DNA from: Thalassolituus maritimus | GTDB taxonomy: Bacteria; Pseudomonadota; Gammaproteobacteria; Pseudomonadales; Oceanobacteraceae | NCBI GenBank assembly: GCA_913019975.1 | Contig: CAJWBH010000002.1 | Span: forward strand, 186,001 to 250,000 | Length of the DNA: 64,000 nt | Reading direction: 5' to 3' | Shown: piece by piece, positions 27,110 through 35,702 of the stretch | Numbering within the stretch: position 1 is the stretch's first letter | How the letters are laid out: every line of letters begins with the position of its first letter | Translations under genes and position numbers: made by a program | Notes under the pieces: model-generated | The model's database searches: none | Seen by the model: only the letters and a program-made list of their open reading frames with translations | What the model was told of the DNA's origin: nothing

Positions 27110-27943
27110 ATGTCGATTGCCTTTCTTTTTATTTCAGCCATCTGCTGGACGTTGTTTGATCTCTCACGTAAGAAACTGGTGGCCAACGAAACGCCTCTGG
27201 CGCTGACTCTGGCATTCAATGTCGGGGCGATCCCTCTATATCTTGCGGCGTATTTTATAGCCTCAGATTCCACCGTGTCGGCTGGATACTGGCTTCCGTC
27301 TTTGGTAGCTGCAGTACTTGCGGCGATGGCCGCGGTTGGTTTTATTACGGCGCTCAAACTGGGGGATGTGGCTAAGGTTATTCCGGTGCTGGCCCTGACG
27401 CCTGTGATTTCGACCCTGGCTGCAGGGTGGCTGTTGGATGAGTCATTGAGCGTCTACCAGTGGCTCGCCATGTTGGTTACCGTGGTGGCGATCGGTGGTG
27501 CGCAGGGCGGTTTGCACCATGTTAAGGGAAAGCCTTTTCTTCTGATGTTGCTGGTCTGCTTTGGCTGGGGCGTTGGTATTGTCTTTGATAAGCAGGCGCT
27601 GGAGCACAGTGGGCCTTTCTTTCACGGTGTCGTGCAAACAACGTTAGGGTCGCTATTGATTGCGAGTTACGCCTTTGCGACGAAAACCCCGGCAAGATTA
27701 CAGGGCCAGGCGTTAAGGCTGATACCAGCACTGTTGGTGTTTGTCGGTGCTGTTGTCTTTCAGTGGCTTGCGCTCGATGGTCTGGATGCGGGGATTGTTG
27801 AGACCGTCAAACGCAGTGTCGGCATTGTTGGAGCTTTATTAGGTGGTTTGTTATTGTTCAGAGAGGCCATAACAAAAGCGCAGGTATTCTGGTGCATTGT
27901 GATTCTGGCCTGCATTCCGGTAATTCTTCAGCCCGAGGTGTGA
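27110..27943 (+). CDS. DMT/EamA-type membrane transporter
   Basis: A 277-residue inner-membrane protein of the drug/metabolite transporter group, with about ten hydrophobic segments in two halves (first half from FLFISAICWTLFDLSRK, second from FLLMLLVCFGWGVGIVFDK). It follows the permease stop after one base, which places it in the selenium-linked operon. Its substrate cannot be told from the sequence. Export of an organic selenium compound is a possible but untested idea. Confidence 0.8.
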   Translation: MSIAFLFISAICWTLFDLSRKKLVANETPLALTLAFNVGAIPLYLAAYFIASDSTVSAGYWLPSLVAAVLAAMAAVGFITALKLGDVAKVIPVLALTPVISTLAAGWLLDESLSVYQWLAMLVTVVAIGGAQGGLHHVKGKPFLLMLLVCFGWGVGIVFDKQALEHSGPFFHGVVQTTLGSLLIASYAFATKTPARLQGQALRLIPALLVFVGAVVFQWLALDGLDAGIVETVKRSVGIVGALLGGLLLFREAITKAQVFWCIVILACIPVILQPEV

Positions 27944-27944
27944 A

Positions 27945-28502
27945 ATGAACAAGAAGGTTCTGATCGGTATCGCAGACGGTACCGAAGAGTTGGAAGCCGT
28001 CACTATCATCGACGTGCTGCGCCGAGCGGAGGTCGACGTCACGGTGGCTTCGGTGGCGCCAGGCCATGAAGTGGAGTGCTCGAGAGGTGTCCGTCTGGTT
28101 GCAGACAAGCTCATTGGTGAGTGTGTCGCAGAAGACTGGGATGCGATTATGGTGCCGGGCGGTATGCCGGGCGCGCAGAATCTCTCGGATAACGAAGCCT
28201 TCGTCTCCCTCCTCAAACAACAACACAGTAGCGGTAAACTGATTGCAGCCATCTGTGCTGCGCCATACGTTGTTCTGGCGTGTCATGGTTTACTCGAAGG
28301 CAAATCAGCGACGGCTTATCCCGGGTTCAGAGAAGATCTGACAACGGTCGGAGTCATGCCGAGTGATGAGGTGGTTGTTATCGATGGCAATATAATGACC
28401 AGCCAGGGGCCCGGTAGTGCAATGCAGTTTGCTTTAGCTCTGGTGACAAAGCTGTGCGGGGAAGAGGTGTCTCACCAGGTCGCGGACGGTTTATTAGTTT
28501 AA
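27945..28502 (+). CDS. yajL: DJ-1/PfpI family protein, YajL-like
   Basis: A 185-residue protein of the DJ-1 superfamily. It opens with KVLIGIADGTEELEAVTIID, carries the nucleophile-elbow Cys in AAICAAPYV (about residue 106) and the conserved LVADKLIGE and GPGSAMQFALAL. Length and spacing are as in YajL. Proteins of this group act on oxidative and glyoxal stress, and their exact activity is debated. It starts one base after the transporter stop and ends the operon. Confidence 0.86.
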   Translation: MNKKVLIGIADGTEELEAVTIIDVLRRAEVDVTVASVAPGHEVECSRGVRLVADKLIGECVAEDWDAIMVPGGMPGAQNLSDNEAFVSLLKQQHSSGKLIAAICAAPYVVLACHGLLEGKSATAYPGFREDLTTVGVMPSDEVVVIDGNIMTSQGPGSAMQFALALVTKLCGEEVSHQVADGLLV

Positions 28503-28535
28503 TGCGCCCCTGAACAATTCTCTCAGGAGCGCATT
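28500..28535. terminator. palindrome between convergent genes
   Basis: AATGCGC-CCTGA and TCAGG-GCGCATT form an interrupted stem of about 12 bp around a 9-base loop, just past the yajL-like stop and before the convergent GDPD gene. No long T run, so it may act in both directions or be an mRNA-end structure. Confidence 0.5.
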
Positions 28536-28564
28536 AGTGTTTACGCGTGGTATACGCGTGAGCC

Positions 28565-29830
28565 TCAGAGGTTCATGCAGTTTGCATAGTAAGTGGTGGT
28601 CGCTGGCCAGTCAGAGAAAACGCCGATAACGCCAACATCCTGAGCCAGAACATCCAGCACTGTCATAACGTCACCGTCGTTATCGATCACATCCATACCG
28701 CCATCATCGCCATTCACCGACTGGAAGTACCAGCCACCGTTGTCCGTCAGGCGACCAGAGCGTTCAAGTGTCCAGGCGATCAGTTTCAGGCCCGCTGCTT
28801 TGGCATTGATCGCGTACTGTGAAGGTACGATGTCGCCGTCGCTGTTCACGTTCAGCAGCATCCACATAGGTGGCGCCAGAACGCGTAGGCCTTCATCAAC
28901 CCATTCTTCCATCTGTGCCTGTGTCACGCTGGTATCGTAAACGCCATCGAGATAAACCGCCTGGCGACCATACCAGGTGTTATCAATCCAGTATTTTACG
29001 TCTTCGTAATTAAACGATTGCGGCCAGACTTTGCGTGGGTGGATACCCGCATCACGGTATTCGTCGATCATTTGCTGAGCGTACATTTCCTGGGTGTAGT
29101 CGCCTTCAAACGGCATCTCTACCGAAGGGGATTTCAGTTCAGGTGTGTAGTGGGCGCCCAGTTCTTTGAACAGTTGGATGCTTTCTGCGTGGGTCAGCAG
29201 GGTACCTTTCGATGCGTAGAGGTCTGTGCGGTAGTCTGCTGTGGCATTCATGTAGCCTTCAATGGTGGTTGCCGTGCGGTCTGCCGCGTCCATTTTTCCC
29301 TGCAGACTTTTGAATTCAGCGAGGGTAATGTCGCTGGTACAGCAGGTGATATCCGCTGCATTGGTAAGCATGCCATTGCTGTCGAATTCAGGTGGTACTG
29401 AACACTTTTCAGCCAGTGGCGTTGCCAGAATATTCGTTGTGGTGTGAAGGTCGCATTGTGAATGGCGGCACACCAGCTCGCGATCTTTCGTGAAGGTTAC
29501 GTCGCATTCAAGAATGCCTGCGCCCATTTTTGCCGCCGCTTCGTAGGATTCTTTCGTGTGCTCTGGAAATTGCAGAGGTGCACCACGGTGGCCGATTGAG
29601 AAGCGGCTCTGGAAGAAAGGACCAGTGTCACAGCTTTTCAGCTTATCTTTGAGTTCGCCTTCGTCCATATCTTCAACAAGGTAAAAAGGGCGAGGGCCGA
29701 TCTGGGTTTCAGAGAATTTACCGAAGAACCATTTACCAAAATGGCTGTTGCGGTGGTCAGGGCCAGCATGGGTGGCGCAGCCGGCAACCAGCATCAGAGA
29801 TGCCAGAGCGTAGGTCAGAAGGGATTTCAT
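28565..29830 (-). CDS. glycerophosphodiester phosphodiesterase lipoprotein
   Basis: A 421-residue exported lipoprotein that hydrolyses glycerophosphodiesters to glycerol-3-phosphate and an alcohol. I start it at ATG 29830 ([12 protein letters not shown]), behind a GGAGGT site; the lipobox is LVAGC. The family's catalytic pair appears as [14 protein letters not shown] and, downstream, [19 protein letters not shown]. The long middle region (about residues 130-210) and the C-terminal block are larger than in cytoplasmic UgpQ and fit the GlpQ-like periplasmic group. It is alone on its strand. Confidence 0.9.
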   Translation of the reverse strand: MKSLLTYALASLMLVAGCATHAGPDHRNSHFGKWFFGKFSETQIGPRPFYLVEDMDEGELKDKLKSCDTGPFFQSRFSIGHRGAPLQFPEHTKESYEAAAKMGAGILECDVTFTKDRELVCRHSQCDLHTTTNILATPLAEKCSVPPEFDSNGMLTNAADITCCTSDITLAEFKSLQGKMDAADRTATTIEGYMNATADYRTDLYASKGTLLTHAESIQLFKELGAHYTPELKSPSVEMPFEGDYTQEMYAQQMIDEYRDAGIHPRKVWPQSFNYEDVKYWIDNTWYGRQAVYLDGVYDTSVTQAQMEEWVDEGLRVLAPPMWMLLNVNSDGDIVPSQYAINAKAAGLKLIAWTLERSGRLTDNGGWYFQSVNGDDGGMDVIDNDGDVMTVLDVLAQDVGVIGVFSDWPATTTYYANCMNL

Positions 29831-29985
29831 TATTAACCTCCATATCAGTTGGAAAACAGGGAGGTTCAGGCTAGACGCCAAGGATGTCAGTTTTAAAACT
29901 GCTGGGTGACGGTCTTATTTCATTTGGTCTTCCTGATGACGTGGCGTACCTTGTCGACATCCTATCATCAGGAAGAGAGGGTTCG

Positions 29986-30858
29986 TTATTGGTCGGCAGA
30001 CTGATGCTCACCGTATTTTTCCGTTACCCAGTCCGGGTGCTTCCACATAATTCTCGGGTCTTTGTATTTTTTCAGATCCCGGAACATATTCTGCCAATCA
30101 TACACTTGCGCATGCCAAGGATTATTCGGCTTGGTCGGCATACGCTTGACGCCATAGACAATTTCGCCGGCTGTTTCTTCTGCCTGAAACGTACCGAAGA
30201 GTTTGTCCCAGATAATGAGTACACCGCCGAAATTCTTATCAATCTGCTCAGGGTTGCTGCCGTGGTGCACTCTGTGATGTGACGGAGTATTGAAGATTTT
30301 TTCTGCCCAACCCAGCGTCCGGACTTGCTCGGTATGCAGGAAAAACTGATAAACCAGATTGGCCTCGATCGCGATTAAGGTCCAGGTTTTATCGAAACCG
30401 ACAAACGCGGCAGGAATCCACCAGAGAATCCAGGTCCCTGAAAATGCATAGGTGAAGTTCTGCCGCAGTGCCGTCGAGAAATTCATGTGCTCAGAACTGT
30501 GATGCGTTACGTGCGCATTCCAGAACCAGCGAATTTTATGCATCAGGTAGTGCGCGGCATACATACACAGGTCGATAAACAGAATCAGAGCGATGATGCT
30601 GACAACGCCGACCTCTGGGTTCCATTGAAAGCCAAATTGATACACCCAGTCGTAAAACAGCTGAATAAACAGTGCGATGGCGATGCCGTCGACGATTTTA
30701 TACGACGCACCTGTCATCAGATTGGTGAAGGTTTCAGGGAAGTGATAGAGCTTAGTAACCCCACGACGTTTGGCCCAGAGGTTTTCAATGACCATGGTTC
30801 CGATGAACACACCGGCAAACAGCCCAATAAATAGCAGTGCGCGCAGTAAGTCTTCCAT
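29986..30858 (-). CDS. sterol desaturase/fatty acid hydroxylase family protein
   Basis: A 290-residue integral membrane di-iron enzyme. Hydrophobic segments lie near residues 4-25, 50-75, 85-110 and 150-175. The histidine clusters are HYLMH (about 100), HVTHHSSEHMN (about 113) and HRVHHGSN (about 200), the usual metal ligands of the family. Members hydroxylate or desaturate lipids; the bacterial substrate is often unknown. The ATG at 30858 has GGAGA before it. It is divergent from an AraC-type regulator, which may control it. Confidence 0.88.
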   Translation of the reverse strand: MEDLLRALLFIGLFAGVFIGTMVIENLWAKRRGVTKLYHFPETFTNLMTGASYKIVDGIAIALFIQLFYDWVYQFGFQWNPEVGVVSIIALILFIDLCMYAAHYLMHKIRWFWNAHVTHHSSEHMNFSTALRQNFTYAFSGTWILWWIPAAFVGFDKTWTLIAIEANLVYQFFLHTEQVRTLGWAEKIFNTPSHHRVHHGSNPEQIDKNFGGVLIIWDKLFGTFQAEETAGEIVYGVKRMPTKPNNPWHAQVYDWQNMFRDLKKYKDPRIMWKHPDWVTEKYGEHQSADQ

Positions 30859-30917
30859 CAGTGTCTCCAGCTTTCTTATTTGATGCTGATAGATTAGCGC
30901 AGTCGTTGTGGGCTATA

Positions 30918-30954
30918 TTGATATTTTCAGACTCTTAATTGATATTTTCAGACA
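30918..30954. promoter_or_regulatory. tandem 16-bp direct repeat, candidate AraC-type operator
   Basis: ATTGATATTTTCAGAC occurs at 30918-30933 and again, unchanged, at 30939-30954, with a 21-base period (two helical turns). It lies between the divergent desaturase-family gene and the AraC-type regulator, which is where an AraC-type protein would bind as a dimer on one DNA face. Confidence 0.6.
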
Positions 30955-31021
30955 TTCTTACTCAGCGAGGATCAACAACTTATGACAATTGTGCACGAGT
31001 GCTTCTAAAAGAGCGCGGCGT

Positions 31022-32029
31022 ATGAAAGAGCGGGATTCTCGTTTAGCCGGGCTGTCTGTCACCGGGGACTTAATGTCTCTGGTGTCGTCGTACGTCTCCG
31101 AGCAGCGCCGCTCTGTGCCGGCGGTACTGAGCCGTGAGGGTGGCGCTCGACGCCTGACCTTCGATGAATGGTGGGCGTTGCTGGACAGCGTCCGCGACGG
31201 TTTAGGCTCATCCTCGATTGGGATTGATCTGGCTCGCCGAGTCGGCCCTGAGCATGTTGGCGTCATTGGTTACCTGACCTTGTCATGTCAGACGGTTCTG
31301 GAGGCTTTTCAGTACTTTGAGCGCTTTCAGACCTTGCTCTATGAAGGTCCGAAGGCCCGGCTCGAATTGAGAGACGGCCTTGCTGGCTTGGTGTGGGATA
31401 CGAGCTTTGGCGGCTCGACGCGTGTATCGGATCAGGTGATCCTCGGCGGCTTTGTGACTTTCTTGCGAAGAATGACGGGGCAGAGCGAACTCACAATAGA
31501 ACGTGCGGAAACTTGGTGGAACGACGTGCCCGCCAGCGATCTGTTCGAGCGCCACCTAGGTGGGAGCCTCGTGTGCGGCGCCAGTGCGAATGCACTCTGG
31601 TTCGATGCCAATGTGCTGACACTGCCACTGGTCAGCCACGACGATGTCACGTTCAGGGCATTAAATGAAAAGGCAACCGCAGCACTGGCAAACATGCCCG
31701 ACCTTGGGCGGTTTGCGGATACCGTACGGCAACTCATCATTGAGCGTTTACCATTGGGTGACGCCGACCAGAGCGCAATTGCTTCTCGACTGGCGATGTC
31801 AGAGCGCACATTGCTGCGCAGGTTGCGTCAGTCGGGTATTGGCTTCAGGGATCTGCTGGGGCAGGTGCGGGTAGAGTTGGCGCAGGTATATCTGCGGGAT
31901 AAGCACCTGACCCTCAGTGAAATCGCTCTGCTGCTTGGCTACTCAGAGCAGGCGCCTTTCAACCGGGCTTTTCGTAAAGCAACGGGCAAAACACCGGGCA
32001 AGTGGCGGGCTGAGTTCAAAACAGTTTAG
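31022..32029 (+). CDS. AraC-family transcriptional regulator
   Basis: A 335-residue regulator. The N-terminal two-thirds is the ligand-binding type seen in OruR/ArgR-like proteins (GPEHVGVIGYLTLSCQT, EAFQYFERFQTLL). The C-terminal AraC HTH pair is clear: IASRLAMSERTLLRRLRQSG and then LSEIALLLGYSEQAPFNRAF, KATGKTPGKWR. I chose ATG 31022; a longer frame from a TTG at 30989 adds eleven unsupported residues. It is divergent from the desaturase-family gene and next to the tandem repeat at 30918, so that gene is the likely target. Confidence 0.88.
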   Translation: MKERDSRLAGLSVTGDLMSLVSSYVSEQRRSVPAVLSREGGARRLTFDEWWALLDSVRDGLGSSSIGIDLARRVGPEHVGVIGYLTLSCQTVLEAFQYFERFQTLLYEGPKARLELRDGLAGLVWDTSFGGSTRVSDQVILGGFVTFLRRMTGQSELTIERAETWWNDVPASDLFERHLGGSLVCGASANALWFDANVLTLPLVSHDDVTFRALNEKATAALANMPDLGRFADTVRQLIIERLPLGDADQSAIASRLAMSERTLLRRLRQSGIGFRDLLGQVRVELAQVYLRDKHLTLSEIALLLGYSEQAPFNRAFRKATGKTPGKWRAEFKTV

Positions 32030-32105
32030 CCCAGCAAAACTATAGGCAAGAAATAGTTGGCCTGATAGTATCAATGCCCTAACTTAGAGCATAAGGATGT
32101 GTAAC

Positions 32106-33365
32106 GTGAGTTCACCGGTCATTTCCAATCTTTCCCAGTTCCAGCTATCTCCATTCGGGCCTCAAGCCTCTGGTCGTCAGATCCTCGCTGACGAGCAAAT
32201 GCAAAAGTTGCTTCAGAACTTTCAGGCGAGCTCGCAAGAGCAAAGCAGTACTGGGTATCATGCTCTGGCAGTAATAAGTGCAGTTAACAGCCTTCGTAGT
32301 AGTGCCGTTCCAGTGAATTCTTATGTTCGTAACGGCTCCCCATCGACCCGTTGCATTTCGGGCCCAGGTTTCGAAATTGAATATGAGCTGAATATGGGGC
32401 TCTCGCAGACCGATATTACGATCACAGATATTCGGGTTGTGAGGCAAAGCGCTCGTAAGGTAACTGAGCCCGGTCTATGGAATGTTGAGGCGGACGCTGA
32501 GAATGGGTCATGGAAGGTTGCCTCTACTCCTTCATATAACCTCCAGGCTGCAAGCCAGAGAGGCGGAACTATAGAGAAGCCCTTACAAATAGGTATTAAC
32601 GGCTATTGTGGCGGCATTAGAGAAGCTGCTGAAATACTTCCTGATCACATATCAAAAGGTGACCCTGCTGTAATAGATAAGCTTAAAGCGTCTGGTTTCG
32701 AGTTATTTTATACACCGCAACACAAAGCGGGTAAGGCTGGCTGGGAATTTGTAAGGCGTCTCGGGAAGAGGACTCCCTCAGAAGATGTTGTTAAGGCGGG
32801 GCGGGTGTTAGCTAGTTATATGAAAGATGCACACCAGCGAGGGTTGCGCGTCGAGTGGACGAGTCATCGTGGTGGTTCGGCTGTTTTGACCGAGGCAATG
32901 AGATGTTTGAAGCAAGCCAATGTTGACTTGAAAGGAACGCAGCGCATTTTTCTTAGCGATCACACTAGCAGCCACTATGAAGCAGATATCGCTCGGCGGG
33001 CTATTGGTATGGATGTGCGTGATTCTAAGTGGTTCAATTCTTCTCCGGGACTAGCCCAGGTTATTGGTGGCCAGAGGTTCGGTGGTGCGACGGTAGCGTG
33101 CTCTCTTAATAAGCTTGTCAATCATACTCCGAGGGACCAAATAGCAAGTGAATTCGTTGGTACGGCCTATGATGTCGTCGCACAAAGCAAGAATACTATG
33201 GCAGTCGGGGGATTAGTGGGGGCCTTAGGCACGACACCAGGATTTGCCCTTGTAGTGTTGGGCGCTATTCTGGCCAGTGCACCTACGTTGACCGAGGGCT
33301 ACCATAGAAGCCCTGTTGAGCCACTCAAAACATTAGCGAAGAAAGTTCAGAATAAGGTCTTCTGA
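32106..33365 (+). CDS. putative toxin or effector of a toxin/immunity-like cassette
   Basis: A 419-residue protein that I do not recognise by name. It has no signal peptide. The middle (LQIGINGYCGGIREAAEIL, FELFYTPQHKAGKAGWEF) and the stretch VEWTSHRGGSAVLTEAM near residues 248-264 resemble the core of an alpha/beta hydrolase: TSHRGGSA sits where lipases have a GHSxGG elbow, but with His at the Ser place. Residues 364-392 are a hydrophobic, glycine-rich segment (GGLVGALGTTPGFALVVLGA) that could cross or enter a membrane. GTG 32106 has AAGGA eight bases upstream and is preferred to ATG 32097. It is followed after five bases by two paralogues that look like immunity proteins. Toxin or lipase function is inference. 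Confidence 0.6.
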   Translation: MSSPVISNLSQFQLSPFGPQASGRQILADEQMQKLLQNFQASSQEQSSTGYHALAVISAVNSLRSSAVPVNSYVRNGSPSTRCISGPGFEIEYELNMGLSQTDITITDIRVVRQSARKVTEPGLWNVEADAENGSWKVASTPSYNLQAASQRGGTIEKPLQIGINGYCGGIREAAEILPDHISKGDPAVIDKLKASGFELFYTPQHKAGKAGWEFVRRLGKRTPSEDVVKAGRVLASYMKDAHQRGLRVEWTSHRGGSAVLTEAMRCLKQANVDLKGTQRIFLSDHTSSHYEADIARRAIGMDVRDSKWFNSSPGLAQVIGGQRFGGATVACSLNKLVNHTPRDQIASEFVGTAYDVVAQSKNTMAVGGLVGALGTTPGFALVVLGAILASAPTLTEGYHRSPVEPLKTLAKKVQNKVF

Positions 33366-33370
33366 GGATT

Positions 33371-34450
33371 ATGCGATTATTTGGTACTGAGAAACTCCCC
33401 AAGGGGCCTAGTTTTCGCTCCGCAAGGCTTATCTGTAAAGACTTGGGATGTAGCTCACTGGAATTCAAGGCACCAGCCCCTCGGCCGGCTTTTGGAGGGC
33501 GCTGGGAGGAGGAGCCAGGCTCAGTTGATCTAAATTCTCCAGCGCGCTTTGAGTTGGCAGAAACTTGGGATAAGAAAGTTATCGAAGGTATGCGCTGGCA
33601 GCGGCTTTACTCGAATAACTGGCGTTTTAATGGCTTTCCAATTATCCAGCCTCGCGTCGGATATCTCAGTTGTTTTGTTGATGTCCATGCGGTAGATGGC
33701 CTCCCGATTAATGAGAGTTTGTTTGATTTTAGCGTATTGGCAAATCAGGTGTTAACTAATAGGGAGTTGTGTATTTATGCAAGAACTGAAGAGGGCTATA
33801 CAGAGGCCGCTCTCGACGTAAACCCTGATCTATGGCCGGATGTTTTAGGGCCTGTTAATAGTCAGTGGTTGAATAAGCATGGTAATGACTGGCTGTACAT
33901 TGAAGAACAGCAGCTGACTGATACCGCTTATGCTATCAATTGGATCTCGCCAATTACTCATCAGCATTATGTGTGTTTTCGGTTTGTAATCAGACGTTAT
34001 TCTATTGAAGGCCCTAACGCTTATCGAATCGAAGAGCGGGTTCGCCCCGACACCTTCCTTGATCTGATGCACCAGATCATGGACTCCGTAAAGCTTGAAC
34101 TTTGTGAAGAGATGAAAGCTGAACGGGACCGCATTCGAACAATAGAACCGTCGGAGAGGCGTCCGGTAATTGAGTTTACTCCGGAGCAGTTGAAGGTTGC
34201 TAAACATGTACTCTACATGAGTAGTTTCAGGAAATCAGAGGATGGTGATGACAGGTGGAGTTCTGGAATGGAGCGTCTCGCCCCCCGCGAAGAGGTCGAG
34301 GCCTTTCTGGATGAGCGTGTGAAGTTTAAGCCATTACCGGGAAGCTATCCGCGCGGTGAGATTATTTATAACCGTGTGCCTGTGTTACCGATTACCAGGC
34401 TTTTAGATTCGCAGCCGCAGTCGTCCCTTGAAGAGAAGGTGAATTTCTGA
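33371..34450 (+). CDS. putative immunity protein, copy 1
   Basis: A 359-residue soluble protein without a known family that I can name. It starts MRLFGTEKLPKGPSFRSAR after a GAGGA site, five bases from the toxin-like gene, so the two are co-translated. It shares the family pattern with copy 2: ESLFD, ELCxYA, EGYT, LGPxNSQW, DWLYxEEQQL. From about residue 214 on (AYRIEERVRPDTFLDLMHQI and later) the two copies are nearly identical, also in DNA. Its charge-rich C-terminal half would suit a partner-binding surface. The immunity role is inferred from gene order and the paralogue pair. Confidence 0.6.
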   Translation: MRLFGTEKLPKGPSFRSARLICKDLGCSSLEFKAPAPRPAFGGRWEEEPGSVDLNSPARFELAETWDKKVIEGMRWQRLYSNNWRFNGFPIIQPRVGYLSCFVDVHAVDGLPINESLFDFSVLANQVLTNRELCIYARTEEGYTEAALDVNPDLWPDVLGPVNSQWLNKHGNDWLYIEEQQLTDTAYAINWISPITHQHYVCFRFVIRRYSIEGPNAYRIEERVRPDTFLDLMHQIMDSVKLELCEEMKAERDRIRTIEPSERRPVIEFTPEQLKVAKHVLYMSSFRKSEDGDDRWSSGMERLAPREEVEAFLDERVKFKPLPGSYPRGEIIYNRVPVLPITRLLDSQPQSSLEEKVNF

Positions 34451-34507
34451 ACCGGATACTGTCTCCTCGAGCAACTGGTGACTAAATTGCAGAACAAGGT
34501 TTCTTGA
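34451..34507 (+). pseudogene. relic of a second toxin-like gene (3' end only)
   Basis: In the frame ending at the TGA 34505-34507 the sequence reads TGYCLLEQLVTKLQNKVS and stop. The toxin-like gene ends EGYHRSPVEPLKTLAKKVQN followed by KVF and stop. The GY, Q/P-L and (K)(V/L)QNKV(F/S)-stop pattern, and the base-level match before each immunity ATG (CAGAATAAGGTCTTCTGA versus CAGAACAAGGTTTCTTGA), show that the second immunity gene once had its own toxin, now deleted. Confidence 0.65.
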
Positions 34508-34511
34508 TTCG

Positions 34512-35594
34512 ATGAGACTATTTGGTACGGAGAAATACCCTAAAGGTCCTTCTTTTAGAACGGCAAAACATGTTAGCAAAGACCTTGGCCTTGCTAGCCT
34601 TTCCTTTATGGCTCCAAACCCTAAACCAGCGCACGGGGGCTCATGGAATAAAGAACCAAATCACTTCAATGCTGCTAGTGATGCAGGGTTCGAACGGGAA
34701 TTGACTTGGAATCAGTGTGAGATAGAGTCTTTGAGTCGCCTGAGGGTATATTCAAGCAGCTGGGAGTTTCGAGGTATCCCAGTGATAGAGGGGTATTGCG
34801 GGTTCCTCAATTGCATTGTGGATATTAGACGGGTAGGTGACCTGCCAGCGAACGAAAGTCTCTTCGATAACTGGGTTCTTGCCAGAGAGCTACTAAGAAA
34901 CGAAGAGCTCTGTACTTACGCCGCAACGTCAGAGGGGTATACCGCCGCACCGTTGGATTCGAATCCTGATCGCTGGCCGGAAGTTTTAGGTCCTATCAAT
35001 AGTCAGTGGGTGAATAGAAATGGTACTGACTGGCTGTACACAGAGGAACAGCAGCTTTCAGATACAGCTAATGCTGTTACATGGGCTACCCCTATTTCTC
35101 ATGATCGGTATCTAAGTTGTTTATTTCTAATTGAACGCTCTTCTTGGCATGGCCCTAACGCCTATCGAATCGAAGAGCGGGTTCGCCCCGACACCTTCCT
35201 TGATCTGATGCACCAGATCATGGACTCCGTAAAGCTTGAACTTTGTGAAGAGATGAAAGCTGAACGGGACCGCATTCGAACAATAGAACCGTCGGAGAGG
35301 CGTCCGGTAATTGAGTTTACTCCGGAGCAGCTGAAGGTTGCTAAACATGTACTCTACATGAGTAGTTTCAGGAAACCAGAGGATGGCGATGACAGGTGGA
35401 GTTCTGGAATGGAGCGTCTCGCCCCCAGCGAAGAGGTCGAGGCCTTTCTGGATGAGCGAGTGAAGTTTAAGCCATTGCCGGGAAGCTATCCGCGTGGGGG
35501 TATTATCTATAACCGCGTACCGGTTCAGCCAATAACAAAGCTGGTTGATTCACTTCCTCAGGGGGCTATTGCACGAAAGGCTATTCCAGAGTGA
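34512..35594 (+). CDS. putative immunity protein, copy 2 (orphan paralogue)
   Basis: A 360-residue paralogue of the gene at 33371. It starts MRLFGTEKYPKGPSFRTAK. The first 205 residues are only about half identical to copy 1, while the region 35151-35494 differs from copy 1 (34010-34353) at only about seven bases in 344 by my count. After that it diverges again at the extreme C-terminus. This mosaic points to gene conversion or selection that keeps the C-terminal part fixed and lets the N-terminal part change. It has no toxin gene of its own, only the relic just before it, so it may serve as immunity against toxins of neighbours. Function is inferred. Confidence 0.6.
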   Translation: MRLFGTEKYPKGPSFRTAKHVSKDLGLASLSFMAPNPKPAHGGSWNKEPNHFNAASDAGFERELTWNQCEIESLSRLRVYSSSWEFRGIPVIEGYCGFLNCIVDIRRVGDLPANESLFDNWVLARELLRNEELCTYAATSEGYTAAPLDSNPDRWPEVLGPINSQWVNRNGTDWLYTEEQQLSDTANAVTWATPISHDRYLSCLFLIERSSWHGPNAYRIEERVRPDTFLDLMHQIMDSVKLELCEEMKAERDRIRTIEPSERRPVIEFTPEQLKVAKHVLYMSSFRKPEDGDDRWSSGMERLAPSEEVEAFLDERVKFKPLPGSYPRGGIIYNRVPVQPITKLVDSLPQGAIARKAIPE

Positions 35595-35615
35595 GTAAAC
35601 CGCAGGCATCAACTG

Positions 35616-35644
35616 TTTACAGGGATTTTTCCGACCTGTAGAGT
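35616..35644 (+). promoter_or_regulatory. candidate promoter of thrS
   Basis: TTTACA at 35616-35621 and TAGAGT at 35639-35644 are 17 bases apart, about 60 bases before the thrS ATG. Read by eye only. Confidence 0.4.
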
Positions 35645-35702
35645 ACTCGGTCTTTACATTCATGTGGCCTGTCGTGGGGGCCACCACTGACAAGGATTTA
35701 CT

